A stretch of DNA of 64,000 nucleotides from Paenibacillus sp. (lineage in GTDB: Bacteria; Bacteroidota; Bacteroidia; Bacteroidales; Muribaculaceae). Location of the stretch: positions 311,331 to 375,330 of the forward strand of contig JAMPHR010000002.1 in NCBI GenBank assembly GCA_023663345.1, read 5' to 3'. Below, in pieces: positions 33,201 to 41,022 of this stretch. The notes under the pieces were generated by a model, which made no database searches, was not told where the DNA came from, and saw only the letters and a list, made by a program, of their open reading frames with translations. How positions within the stretch are numbered: the first letter of the stretch is position 1; each line of letters opens with the position of its first letter. The position numbers and the translations under genes were made by a program.

Positions 33201-33739
33201 ATCAGATACTTGTCGCTGTGGGGCATGTGGGCGCGGTTTTCCCACTTGAGGATGAGCCAGAACACCAGGGCGGTACAGAACGAGGAGAAGGCATATACCT
33301 CACCCTCGACTGCCGAGAACCAGAATGTGTCGCTCCACGTGTATGCGAGAGCTCCGCAGATACCTGACCCGAAGATCACGAGCATCTGCACAAGCGACAT
33401 TTCAGTGGCATCGTCCTTGACTGTGAGCCGTTTCACCAGGTGGGTGATGGTCCAGAACAGCAACAGGATGGTGGCCGCCGAGAGCAGGGCCGACATGGAG
33501 TTGACCATGAGCGCGACCTTGGTGACATCGCCGAAAGCAAAGTTGACGAAGAATCGGGCCGCGAGCATGAATATGGGGTTGCCCGGCGGGTGTCCTACCT
33601 CGAGTTTATAGCCCTGGGATATGAACTCGGGGCAGTCCCAGAAGCTGGCAGTCGGCTCGACCGTGAGGAGATAGGTCACGGCCGCAACGATGAAGCATAG
33701 CCAGCCTAAAATGTCGTTTATGAGATTATAACGTTTCAA
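30245..33739 (-). CDS. DUF2723 membrane glycosyltransferase-like protein
   Basis: 1164 residues. Residues 1-700 carry about fourteen membrane helices; the rest is a soluble, partly helical tail. The N-terminus has the DUF2723 signature FWDCPEFISQGYKLEVGHP followed by PGNP, which places acidic residues in the first extracytoplasmic loop as in GT-C glycosyltransferases. The family is listed as GT117 and is linked to protein or lipid glycosylation in Bacteroidetes. The tail contains an FTNGDNDTFPLWYAQEVEG segment near residue 730 and TPR-like helices near the end (KALNLLQLMEEKLPEA). It is a near-universal single gene in Bacteroidales; exact donor and acceptor are not shown here. Confidence 0.85.
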   Translation of the reverse strand: MKRYNLINDILGWLCFIVAAVTYLLTVEPTASFWDCPEFISQGYKLEVGHPPGNPIFMLAARFFVNFAFGDVTKVALMVNSMSALLSAATILLLFWTITHLVKRLTVKDDATEMSLVQMLVIFGSGICGALAYTWSDTFWFSAVEGEVYAFSSFCTALVFWLILKWENRAHMPHSDKYLILIAYVIGISIAVHLLNLLCIPAIGLVIYYRLWKDTTATGSLMALVVAAIVVGLILYGLVPGFIEVSQYFELFFVNVIGLSYNVGVLIYAILAVASFIWAIRELYRQDSVKRIRWSVALSILLSGIPFIGNSMWIPVIIMGGVLAYLFMAKKLPVRILNIVVMSIFVIFIGYSSYALLLIRSSANPPMNQNSPDNVFALASYLNREQYGERPLFYGQTHNSSVVYEADASGQLSPMYDEGTPQYSKVAKTSPEEPDRYVFQGYKKDYTMSPELNMLFPRIYSGAHTGAYSDWIGGIKGTPTKVTQYVDRDGNVLQYTDRIKPTFGESFRFFLIYQLNHMYWRYFMWNFAGRQNDIQGNGEVNHGNWISGIPFIDTPRLGDQSLLPWSDGEGNPGHNVFYMLPLILGLIGLGWQAFISKRGIEQFWVIFFLFFMTGIAIVLYLNQTPSQPRERDYAFAGSFYAFAIWIGMGVAGLWQIICLALAKKQAKTTQTDAPAEPETPARTSLIATVVACIVGLAVPLQMVSQTWDDHDRSGRYTTRDFGMNYLDSVDENGIIFTNGDNDTFPLWYAQEVEGHRTDVKVVNLSYLTTDWYANQIKHPSYDAPGIETLAKPEDYAYDRMNFNYFATDEDTTAVLVDTSLAQLYDKKSSQNAWGAPMMKYTNMYIPVDIEAAVKAGRITPDEARRSEPVIVANMHNDPGSAGRGGMTLSQILSLDMINTSIKNGWDRPVYFASTVPAGEYYLGLQPYMRSTGMAYEISPIYHDENTDDDVVAVNTEKAYRNITEKFRWGGLDKVTEPGQIYLDETVRRMVTTTRSYILSTATALVNEAVMAERADSADISDADREALTVYKADRYAKALNLLQLMEEKLPEAASPYAIQIPEKMAQLYARIGIATGNEEASKHALDLLEKEIRRYGTNVKYYQSLAPWQYATLQRTDRFAETYYMVYLLQDYVDAGGDAEAIIHELEDMGVNFDRILSVVEQRQ

Positions 33740-33812
33740 AATCGGGTGATTGAGATGCGCAAGCCCTGCCTGATGCGGTCATACACCGGGGAGGGCCTGC
33801 GTAATGTTTTGA

Positions 33813-34871
33813 TTAATAGAATTTGATGATGCCCATTGCCTCGCGCACCTCGGCGAGAGTCTTGACGGCGCGTTCGCGGGCGCGCTCGGCACCCTGCTTC
33901 ACCACCTTGGCTATATATGCCTCGTCGGCACGGATCTCCTGGTAGCGCTCGCGGATAGGAGTGGTGACCTTGAGGATATCCTCGGCAAGCTGTTTTTTGA
34001 GGTCGCCGTAGCGGATGGAGCAATCGGCGTAGGCGTCGCGGTACTGCTGTACGATCTCGGGACCTGAGGTGAGCTCGAGAAGGGTAAAGAGGTTTTCAAC
34101 AGGCTCAGATACGGGCTGGTTGGGTTCCTTGGGGCCTTCGTCGGTCTTGGCGCGCATCACTTTCTTGCGGAGCACCTTTTCCTCGTCGACGAGGTAGATA
34201 CAGTTGCCCTCGCTCTTGCCCATTTTGCCTGATCCGTCGAGGCCGGGCACCTTCACTGCATGGTCGCCGAAGTTGAAGTTCTCGGGTTCGGGGAAGAGGT
34301 CAACGCCATAGAATGAGTTGAAACGGCGGGCGAAACGGCGGGTGAGCTCGAGGTGCTGCTCCTGGTCCTTGCCTACGGGTACCTTGTGGGCCTTCTGGAT
34401 GAGGATGTCGACGGCCATGAGGGTGGGATAGGTGAGGAGGCCGGCATTGACACGCTTGTTGGTCTCGGCACCGATGATCTGTTTCTCGATATCCTGGCTG
34501 TCGTCGGTGAGGCCGAGCTGCTTGCGGGCCTTGTCCTTGAAGGATGCGGTGCGCATGAGCTCGCCGATGCCCACGTGCATGTTGAGCAGGAGGTACATCT
34601 CGGAGATTTCAGGTACGTCGCTCTGCACGAATATTGTAGCCTTGTCGGGGTCGACTCCGGTAGCGAGGTACTCGGCGAGAATATTGCGCACATTCTCATG
34701 GAGTGCCTTGGGGTCGGGGTTGGTGGTGAGAGCGTGGAGGTCGGCTATAAAGTAGAGGCAGTCATAGTCATCCTGCATCTTGACAAACTTGCTGAGGGCT
34801 CCGTAATAGTTGCCCAGATGGAGGTTGCCGGTGGCGCGGATGCCGGAAAGCACGATTTCTTTCTCTTTCAT
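33813..34871 (-). CDS. trpS: Tryptophanyl-tRNA synthetase
   Basis: 352-residue class I synthetase charging tRNA-Trp. It begins SGIRATGNLHLGNYYGAL, with the HIGH-type motif near residue 17. MAVDILIQKAHKVPVGKDQ gives the tryptophan/ATP site near residue 155, and the KMSKS loop is DGSGKMGKSEGN near residue 218. The C-terminal anticodon-binding helices are present. It is slightly longer than the bacterial norm of about 330. A -7 box lies at 34910-34917 on the same strand. The PpiD-like gene upstream is separated by an AGTATAGA repeat block. Confidence 0.95.
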   Translation of the reverse strand: MKEKEIVLSGIRATGNLHLGNYYGALSKFVKMQDDYDCLYFIADLHALTTNPDPKALHENVRNILAEYLATGVDPDKATIFVQSDVPEISEMYLLLNMHVGIGELMRTASFKDKARKQLGLTDDSQDIEKQIIGAETNKRVNAGLLTYPTLMAVDILIQKAHKVPVGKDQEQHLELTRRFARRFNSFYGVDLFPEPENFNFGDHAVKVPGLDGSGKMGKSEGNCIYLVDEEKVLRKKVMRAKTDEGPKEPNQPVSEPVENLFTLLELTSGPEIVQQYRDAYADCSIRYGDLKKQLAEDILKVTTPIRERYQEIRADEAYIAKVVKQGAERARERAVKTLAEVREAMGIIKFY

Positions 34872-34909
34872 GATGATAAGTAAGTCTTAACGTCGGTTTA
34901 TTTGGGTGA

Positions 34910-34917
34910 CAAAGTTA
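34910..34917 (-). promoter_or_regulatory. Candidate -7 box for trpS
   Basis: Reads TAACTTTG on the minus strand, about 38 bases before the ATG. No clear -33 element at 19-21 bases. Confidence 0.45.
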
Positions 34918-34962
34918 CAAAAAATCATCCAATCATTGTAGCGTTTAGGGTATTTTTAGATA

Positions 34963-35218
34963 AGTATAGAGGGCCTTTTAAGTATAGAGGGGGAAGTATA
35001 GAGTATAGAGGGGTCGGATAAGAATAGAGTATAGCGGTCAGCCGGGGGAGGGGCATCGGAGGATGCTTGCCTCGATTGGCTGACCGCTATACTCTATTCT
35101 TCCTTAAGAGGAATTATCTGTAGAAGGTATTTGCTATATTTCTATACTTCCTTAGATAGGAATTATAGACCGTATTCTCTATACTTTATTCTCTATACTC
35201 TATACTTCCTCAAGGGGA
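34963..35218. repeat. AGTATAGA/TCTATACT block around a 24-base inverted repeat
   Basis: Left side: AGTATAGA at 34963, 34981, 34995 and 35002. Right side: its complement TCTATACT at 35141, 35178, 35192 and 35199. Centre: perfect 24-base arms 35020-35043 and 35078-35101, with a further GCATC/GATGC stem in the 34-base loop. The whole block is therefore roughly self-complementary and could form a large cruciform or RNA hairpin. It occupies the spacer between the PpiD-like stop and the trpS promoter. Confidence 0.88.
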
Positions 35219-37288
35219 TTACTTGTAGAAAGTATTCATGTTGTTCTTGACTTTCTTGTTGCCGATGAGGATGGCGGGGAGGTTGCCGGCCATGCGGGCT
35301 GCACCACGCTGCTGGTTGAAGCGTACTGCACTCTCGCTGGCGTCGAAGGGACGGCCCTCGTTGTCGATTGCTGTCACCTGGAGAACCACAACGGCGTTGT
35401 TACCCTTCACGGGACCTACGAGCTCGCCGGCCTTGGCTACAGCTACACGACCCTGGATCTGGCTCTCGGCCATACCGATGCCGGGGATGAACTGCTGACC
35501 GAAGTTTACGGTGGTGGTGTCGACGGTGGCGCCCATCAGTTTGGCGTATCCGGCTATGTCATTAGCCTTGCCTTGGTAGTCGGCGATGAGCTTGGCGGCC
35601 TTCTTGTCGTTGCGGGCACGACGGGTGAGGGCTCCGTTGAGCTGGGGATCGCGGGCAGGGGTGTAATCCTCGTAGATGTCCTCGAGGGCTACTGCAAGGA
35701 AGTGACCGCTCTGGATGTCACCGAATATCTGGGAAACATCGCCCTTGTCGGCCTCCATGGCCCATGCTACAGCTGCATGGCTGTCGGTGAGGTTGCCGAG
35801 CGAGGGGCTTGAAGCTGATACGTAGTAGGGGAACACGGTGTAACCGCCGGCCTGGGCGCTGTCGGCAAACTCGCTTGCGCTCTTGTGGGTGGCGATATAG
35901 TTCTGGAGCTGAGACTCGAGCTCGTTGATGGTGGCGTTGGAGGGCTCGGTGGTGTATGTTACGTTGGCGAGCTCATACACGGTGGTGGGAGCGTTGCGCT
36001 CGGCTACGCGAACGATGCGGCCATTTTCAGCGAGAGTGTCGGGGGCGAAGTAGACTCCGGTGGCACGGTCGGCGATGAGATCCTTGACCATGGGTGCGTT
36101 GGCATCGATAAGCGATACTTCCATAGCCTTCTGAGACTGAGCCACAAGGGGTGAGGTGGCTACTGAGTCGAAGGGGGTGCCGTTGTTGAGGGCGTTGACG
36201 AGCGAGTCAATCTGAGCGCGGGTGCCCTGGATGGCCATGAAGTCGAGAGTCACTTTGTCGGACTGCTGAGACTTGTTGAGGAGCTTGGTGATGGCGTAGT
36301 CGTTGCCGGTCTTGTTGACGAGGACGGCGCGGCCTACCGAGAGGGAGTCAAGGGCAGCCTTGAGGCGAGCCTGCTTGTCGACATCGGCCTGAGAGAGAGT
36401 CACACGCTCAGCCACAAATTCGGGCATGTCGCTGAGGCCCTGGGTCTCGGGCTGGTTGTTGAGGGCGAGGATGGCATCCTCAACCTTCTTCTGACCGGCG
36501 AGTACGTCGGCCTGGGAGGGGATGATGTTGACTGCGATATAGTTGACAAGGCGCATGGGCTCGTCGAGAGCGTAGAGGTTCTTCTCCTGGTTGTAGAGAG
36601 CCTTTACATCAGAGCCATCAACTGGGAATTCCTCGTCGTCGAGCGAAGCGAAGTCCTTCTTGGTGTACACGATGTTGGCTGTGGGAGCGTTCTCGTCATA
36701 GAGAGCCTTGGCGTCAAGATCATTGGCTACGAGGAGACCGCCGAAGAGGTTCTGGAATTTCTGCTGGAGGAGCATTTTCTCCACATCCTGCTCCATCTGG
36801 AGCCAGTACTGCTGGAGCTGCATAGCCTGCTCCTGGGGCATACCGTATTTCGAGGGGTTGTAGGCCATGTCGTGGGCAGTGGCTGCGTCGGGGAGGCCGA
36901 GCTGCTGCTGGACCATGCGGTCAACGTAGGCCGAGTTCTTGCCCACCATCATGTCGGTGAGTTCGGCGTCGGTCACTGTGATGCCGAGCTCGCTGATCTC
37001 CTGGTTGAAGAGCTTCTCAGCGATCATGGCGTCGAGCACCTGCTGCTGGAGCACAGCATTGTCGATGCGCTGTCCGTTCTGCTGGGCCTGCTGTGAGGCC
37101 TGCTGTACACGGCGCTGGAATTCCTGTACATCTACCTTTTGGTCGCCTACCTTGGCGATTGTAGTCCCGGTGCCGAAGAGTGTGCGGCCCGAGGTGAAGA
37201 AGTCACCGATGATAAAAGCCAGCAAGGCGGCTCCAACGATGATCAGCAAGAGCACTGACTTGCTACGGATTTTTTCGAGTGTTGCCAT
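35219..37288 (-). CDS. PpiD/SurA-like periplasmic chaperone
   Basis: 689 residues. A short cytoplasmic N-terminus and one membrane anchor (VLLLIIVGAALLAFIIGDF, residues 13-31) precede a SurA-N-type helical domain (KVDVQEFQRRVQQASQQAQ, then NAVLQQQVLDAMIAEKLF). Two weak parvulin-like regions follow. The size and layout match Bacteroidetes PpiD-like proteins, which help fold outer-membrane proteins at the inner membrane. The parvulin active-site residues are not clearly conserved, so isomerase activity is doubtful. A strong promoter lies at 37368-37398. Confidence 0.88.
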   Translation of the reverse strand: MATLEKIRSKSVLLLIIVGAALLAFIIGDFFTSGRTLFGTGTTIAKVGDQKVDVQEFQRRVQQASQQAQQNGQRIDNAVLQQQVLDAMIAEKLFNQEISELGITVTDAELTDMMVGKNSAYVDRMVQQQLGLPDAATAHDMAYNPSKYGMPQEQAMQLQQYWLQMEQDVEKMLLQQKFQNLFGGLLVANDLDAKALYDENAPTANIVYTKKDFASLDDEEFPVDGSDVKALYNQEKNLYALDEPMRLVNYIAVNIIPSQADVLAGQKKVEDAILALNNQPETQGLSDMPEFVAERVTLSQADVDKQARLKAALDSLSVGRAVLVNKTGNDYAITKLLNKSQQSDKVTLDFMAIQGTRAQIDSLVNALNNGTPFDSVATSPLVAQSQKAMEVSLIDANAPMVKDLIADRATGVYFAPDTLAENGRIVRVAERNAPTTVYELANVTYTTEPSNATINELESQLQNYIATHKSASEFADSAQAGGYTVFPYYVSASSPSLGNLTDSHAAVAWAMEADKGDVSQIFGDIQSGHFLAVALEDIYEDYTPARDPQLNGALTRRARNDKKAAKLIADYQGKANDIAGYAKLMGATVDTTTVNFGQQFIPGIGMAESQIQGRVAVAKAGELVGPVKGNNAVVVLQVTAIDNEGRPFDASESAVRFNQQRGAARMAGNLPAILIGNKKVKNNMNTFYK

Positions 37289-37367
37289 TCTATGTTTAGA
37301 TGATTTTGATTATTCGGTTTGGTATATTAAGGAGGTGCGCAGGTAGAGTCCTTGCGCAATTAACGCA

Positions 37368-37398
37368 CAAAGGTACAATATTTTCCAATTAGTTCAAA
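37368..37398 (-). promoter_or_regulatory. Promoter of the PpiD-like gene
   Basis: On the minus strand, CTTTG with TTTG at 37395-37398, 19 bases, then TACCTTTG (37375-37368). This is a very good Bacteroidetes promoter, about 80 bases upstream of the ATG. Confidence 0.75.
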
Positions 37399-37500
37399 GT
37401 GCTGTGTGTCGAATTTTGGACGCAATGGCCGATTTATAGGTGCCACAAGAATTTTGAATAAAAAATTATATGTTATATAACATAATTCAAAAACATTTTG

Positions 37501-37508
37501 TAATTTTG
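37501..37508 (+). promoter_or_regulatory. Candidate -7 box for the 32-residue gene
   Basis: TAATTTTG on the plus strand in an AT-rich stretch. No TTTG at the normal -33 distance. It would give a leader of about 115 bases. Confidence 0.45.
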
Positions 37509-37625
37509 CAGCGTTAAGTCAATAAAAGATAATTGCAGTAAAAAAAGATTGGTCTGTCTGGCAGTTCCAGGCGTGGAGCGGGGCAGATATATGTTTTAGG
37601 TTTAATTTTTATTAGTTTGTTGATT

Positions 37626-37724
37626 ATGAGCAATTTTCTTAAGAAAGCAGGTAAGGTTTACCGCGAAATGAATCATTGTCTTGCACGTGCCGAGGTTTAT
37701 CTGGACGTAACATCCAAGAAGTGA
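37626..37724 (+). CDS. Small 32-residue protein
   Basis: ATG 37626 to TGA 37724 encodes MSNFLKKAGKVYREM followed by a short helix-prone tail ending DVTSKK. It is basic and amphipathic (KKAGKVYREMNHCLARAE). Support for a real gene: a TAATTTTG box about 118 bases upstream, a classical intrinsic terminator 40 bases after the stop, and GC content of the frame above that of the flanks. No ribosome-binding site stronger than a purine/AT stretch is seen, as usual in this phylum. I do not recognise the family. The alternative is a non-coding RNA of about 280 bases that only looks coding. Confidence 0.6.
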   Translation: MSNFLKKAGKVYREMNHCLARAEVYLDVTSKK

Positions 37725-37764
37725 TTCGGAGAGTACTTAATCAATCACAACATTTAATTGAGAG

Positions 37765-37795
37765 ACGCTTCCCTTACAACAAGGAGCGTTTTTTT
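37765..37795 (+). terminator. Intrinsic terminator after the 32-residue gene
   Basis: ACGCT/AGCGT and CCTT/AAGG pair with a two-base bulge (stem 37765-37789, loop ACAAC), directly followed by seven T residues (37789-37795). It ends exactly at the stop codon of the convergent transporter gene. Confidence 0.78.
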
Positions 37796-38597
37796 ATGCC
37801 CTGTCGCGAAGTGCGCCACATATCTTGGCCAGAATGTAGACCGAGGCCATGGTGAGGACTATGAGCGAGGAGCATGGCACCTCGATAACGGTGGCGAGAA
37901 ACAGGCCGGTCACGGAGCAGAGGAGCGATATGATGGCCGAGAGCCACATGATGGATCCGAATCTTCTCACGAACACTTCGGCGGTCATCTGGGGCAGGGC
38001 GAGCATCGACATGAGCAGCATTACGCCCACGAGCCTGATGGTGAGCACGATGCACACGGCTACCATGACTGTCATGATGGTGGAGATAAGCCCTACACGT
38101 AGACCTCGCACACGGGCGAAGTCGGGGTCGAAGGCGCATATCATCACAGTGTGGCGCATCAGTGCCATGAATAATATGAGTATGCCTGTAAATATTAGGA
38201 ACGCCCAAAGGTCGGCCCGGCTGATGGTGAGGATGTTGCCGAACAGGAATGAGTTGAGTTCGGGTACATATCCGGGGGTAAGGAATATGAAAAGTGTGCC
38301 TATGGCCATGCCTATTGCCCAGATGACGGCTATGGCGGAGTCCTCGCGCACACGGTGGCGGGCCGACATCCATTGCACGCCGAGCGATGATCCTATGGCA
38401 AAGACGGCGGCCATGACCACGGGGCTTATGCCGAGAAAGTAGCCGAGACCGAGGCCTCCGAAACATGCGTGGGTGACTCCGCCTGATATGGATACGAGAC
38501 GGCGGCTTACTATATATGTACCGATTATTGCCGATGCGATGCTCAGGAGCACGACGGCTATGAGGGCGTTACGGAAAAAATCGTAGGAAAACAGCAT
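37794..38597 (-). CDS. Metal ABC transporter permease (ZnuB/MntB type)
   Basis: 267-residue inner-membrane permease of the ABC-3 family, which imports Zn2+, Mn2+ or Fe2+. About eight hydrophobic helices. Family segments are GTYIVSRRLVSISGGVTHA (residues 27-45) and SMLALPQMTAEVF near residue 200. No ATPase or binding-protein gene is adjacent in the window, so it is an isolated subunit here; partners must be elsewhere. A hairpin/GGTTAT composite starts six bases upstream of its ATG. Confidence 0.9.
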   Translation of the reverse strand: MLFSYDFFRNALIAVVLLSIASAIIGTYIVSRRLVSISGGVTHACFGGLGLGYFLGISPVVMAAVFAIGSSLGVQWMSARHRVREDSAIAVIWAIGMAIGTLFIFLTPGYVPELNSFLFGNILTISRADLWAFLIFTGILILFMALMRHTVMICAFDPDFARVRGLRVGLISTIMTVMVAVCIVLTIRLVGVMLLMSMLALPQMTAEVFVRRFGSIMWLSAIISLLCSVTGLFLATVIEVPCSSLIVLTMASVYILAKICGALRDRA

Positions 38598-38603
38598 TTT
38601 TTA

Positions 38604-38681
38604 TTTGCCCTTGCGGGCAAAGGTTATGAGGTTATTTATTTGCTCTTCGAGCAAAGGTTATAGGGTTATAGGGTTATGAGG
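38604..38681 (+). repeat. Double hairpin plus GGTTAT composite
   Basis: TTTGCCC/GGGCAAA (38604-38621), loop TTGC, joined directly to GGTTATGAGGTTAT. Then TTTGCTC/GAGCAAA (38639-38655), loop TTC, joined directly to GGTTATAGGGTTATAGGG and on to the stop of the next gene at 38682. Confidence 0.87.
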
Positions 38682-39095
38682 TTATGCAGGTTGGTCGCAG
38701 AGCATGATCCACTCGTCGCGCAGGGGCTCGGGGAGTGGGACGTTGCGCTGGGTGAGGGCTACGCCCCAGGGATATACCTCTTCAGGTCGGAGCGAGTAGA
38801 GGATATCGCGGAACTCGTCGATCTCGCCGGGAGTGTAGTCTCCGGGTTCACGGCCCGAGAACCGGTCGAGCTCCTCATCATCGTAATACAGCTCCTCGGG
38901 TTTCAGTAATCCTTTCTCGCACACGGCGTGGCGGCCACAGCACACTTCTTCCTCCTCCTTTTTATCCTGAGTTGCTGTGCCGTCGGGCATATCGGGGGTA
39001 CTGTCAGCAGTGGCGACAGGCGATTTTCCCCGGGTGAGATAGAGGATAAGGCCGGTGAGAAGGGTGACGGCCAGTATGATCAATGCTCCGGTCAT
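38682..39095 (-). CDS. Single-helix membrane protein with Cys-rich motif
   Basis: 137 residues. An N-terminal membrane helix (ALIILAVTLLTGLILYL) is followed by a short acidic linker (DKKEEEEV) and CCGRHAVCEKG, a possible metal site, near residue 52. The rest is acidic and helical (EELYYDDEELDRFSGRE). I do not recognise a characterised family. Similar small proteins sit beside aroA in other Bacteroidales as I recall. Its start overlaps the aroA stop by four bases, so it is translated in the same transcript. Confidence 0.75.
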   Translation of the reverse strand: MTGALIILAVTLLTGLILYLTRGKSPVATADSTPDMPDGTATQDKKEEEEVCCGRHAVCEKGLLKPEELYYDDEELDRFSGREPGDYTPGEIDEFRDILYSLRPEEVYPWGVALTQRNVPLPEPLRDEWIMLCDQPA

Positions 39096-40363
39096 AGGTC
39101 GGCAGGTTCTTCGTCAGCATCAAGGAGTGTGAATCCGGCGGCGCGCAAGTGCTCCCAGAAGTCGGGGTAGCTCTTGGATACCACCTCGGCATCACGTATG
39201 ATTATACCCGGGACATAGAGCGATACGGGCGCGAGGCACATGGCCATGCGGTGGTCAGCGTAGGTGTCAAACACAGGCATTTCGCGTATGGGTACCCTGC
39301 GTCCGTCCCAGCGCATGGTGCCGGGTACTGAGGTGTCGATGATAACCCCGAGCTTTACCAGCTCGTCGTGGAGGGCGGCCACGCGGTCGGTCTCCTTGAT
39401 GGCGAGGGTGTGCAGGCCGGTGAAGTGGAAGGGTATGCCGAGCATGGCGCATGTCACAGTGACATACTGGGCCAGGTCGGGGCAATCGGAGAAATCGATG
39501 GTGGCGCGGGCATCGGCATCGGGATTGGCAAGCAGGTCGGAACCTCCGTCCTCCCCCTCCCACTCGGTCACAACGCCGAGGCGGGCGAATATGTCGGCAA
39601 GACAACGGTCGCCCTGGCATGAATGGCGGGCCAGGTTGTCGATGGTGATGGCTCCGGCCGAGAGGGCCTCGATCTCATACCATGCTGCTGCGGCGCTCCA
39701 GTCGCCCTCGATGGCTATGGTAGTGGCGGGAGTCTTGTATCCACCGGCGGGGACAGTGATGGTGTTGACGGTGAAGTCGCTCTCCACGCCGTAGTGCTCC
39801 ATGAGTTTGAGTGTCATGAGTATGTAGGGGCGCGAGGTGATGTCGCCGAGCAGTGTGAGGCGCAGGCCCGAGGTCATGACCGGGGCTATCATCAGCAGGG
39901 CCGATATGTACTGGGAGCTTACCGATGCGTCGAGCGACAGCTCACCTCCCTTGAGGCGCGAGCCGTGGATCCTGAGCGGGGGATAGCCTTCCTCTCCGAG
40001 ATAACTGATGTCGGCTCCGAGCGATTTCAGTGCCTCGACCAGCACGCGGATGGGGCGGTGGCGCATACGTTCCGACCCGTCGAGCGTGATGTCGGCTCCG
40101 GGGGTGGCGGCGTAGTAGGCCGTGAGAAAGCGCATGGTGGTGCCGGCTGCGCCCACATTGACGGTGCGGTGGCCCGGAGTGCTGTCTCCGTCGAGGGCCG
40201 ATACCATGGCATCGGTGTCGTCACACACGGCCACGGGGCCTATGGGGGTGGCTCCCGGAGTGAGGTGGTTGATGATAAGGGCTCTCGCGCTCATGCTCTT
40301 GGAGAGGGGGAGCGAGAGGCGCGCCTCAAGAAAGTCTTCGGGAGGAAGTATGCGTAGGTTCAT
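39092..40363 (-). CDS. aroA: 3-phosphoshikimate 1-carboxyvinyltransferase (EPSP synthase)
   Basis: 423-residue cytosolic enzyme of the shikimate pathway joining shikimate 3-phosphate and phosphoenolpyruvate. Visible family segments: LPLSKSMSARALIINHL near residue 18 (substrate-binding Lys/Ser), GAAGTTMRFLTAYYA near residue 92, SSQYISALLMIAPV near residue 148, and KETDRVAALHDELVKLG near residue 325. GDWSAAAAWYEIEAL lies mid-protein. The sequence belongs to the divergent Bacteroidetes AroA branch. Both neighbours overlap it by four bases, showing tight coupling. Confidence 0.93.
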   Translation of the reverse strand: MNLRILPPEDFLEARLSLPLSKSMSARALIINHLTPGATPIGPVAVCDDTDAMVSALDGDSTPGHRTVNVGAAGTTMRFLTAYYAATPGADITLDGSERMRHRPIRVLVEALKSLGADISYLGEEGYPPLRIHGSRLKGGELSLDASVSSQYISALLMIAPVMTSGLRLTLLGDITSRPYILMTLKLMEHYGVESDFTVNTITVPAGGYKTPATTIAIEGDWSAAAAWYEIEALSAGAITIDNLARHSCQGDRCLADIFARLGVVTEWEGEDGGSDLLANPDADARATIDFSDCPDLAQYVTVTCAMLGIPFHFTGLHTLAIKETDRVAALHDELVKLGVIIDTSVPGTMRWDGRRVPIREMPVFDTYADHRMAMCLAPVSLYVPGIIIRDAEVVSKSYPDFWEHLRAAGFTLLDADEEPADL

Positions 40364-41022
40364 TGTGCGGTCACGTTGGTTACGATGATCTTCTGGGAGC
40401 CTCTCCAGGGGAGAGTCCCGTAATATTTCTGAGTGGTGAGGGTCACGCGCTTGCCTGTGCCCTGATAGGACTGTACCAGACGGCCCAGAGAGTCGTTGGG
40501 GATGGAGAAGAAGAAATCGCGCGAATATATCTGGGATGTGTCGTTGAGATGGCTCTCGCTTATCATCTCGCCCTCGAAAGTCTTGAAGAATATGCCACGC
40601 TTCTCAACCAGGGTGATGTAGCCCGAGGTGAGAGTGTCGGAGGTATAGGGCACAAAGTAGCGGATGTAGAACGCTGTGCCAAGGATCGCGAAGAGTATCA
40701 CGAAGAACCATATCAGCCGTCGGCGGGCTCTCCGGCGTTTGCGCCGTGGTGTCTCCTGAGTGGATGCGTTGTCACCGTTGCTGACGGTTGTGGATGATGA
40801 GCCGCTTCCGGTATTGTTACCGAAAGAAAATTCGTTTCCTGACGGGCGTGAGCCTTCAGCCGTATTGTCGGATGATGATGCCGGTGCGGAGCCTTGGGTG
40901 CCGGTCGGGTCGGTTGAGCCTGTTCCGGCAGACTCATTGCTGTTGTCGTCACTACGGTTGTCGCCGCTCTTGTCATTGAAGTCGCGGAGGAAGTAATCGT
41001 CATGGTCGTCAATCCATTTCAT
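40360..41022 (-). CDS. Single-pass membrane protein with disordered N-terminus
   Basis: ATG 41022 (MKWIDDHDDYFLRDF) is chosen because it overlaps the upstream gene's stop as ATGA, as in the rest of the operon. Residues 20-95 are disordered, rich in Ser, Asn, Asp and Gly. Basic residues (RRKRRRARRR) precede one membrane helix (LIWFFVILFAILGTAFYIRYF, about residues 110-130). The last 90 residues are an extracytoplasmic beta-rich domain (GYITLVEKRGIFFKTFEGE). The family is unknown to me; homologues occur before aroA in related genomes by recollection. Confidence 0.72.
   Translation of the reverse strand: MKWIDDHDDYFLRDFNDKSGDNRSDDNSNESAGTGSTDPTGTQGSAPASSSDNTAEGSRPSGNEFSFGNNTGSGSSSTTVSNGDNASTQETPRRKRRRARRRLIWFFVILFAILGTAFYIRYFVPYTSDTLTSGYITLVEKRGIFFKTFEGEMISESHLNDTSQIYSRDFFFSIPNDSLGRLVQSYQGTGKRVTLTTQKYYGTLPWRGSQKIIVTNVTAQ

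Noticed and set aside
37540..37625. Possible riboswitch in the leader of the 32-residue gene
   Set aside because: Only a weak CTGG/CCAG stem and a partial TCTG/CAGA pairing could be found; no known riboswitch motif.
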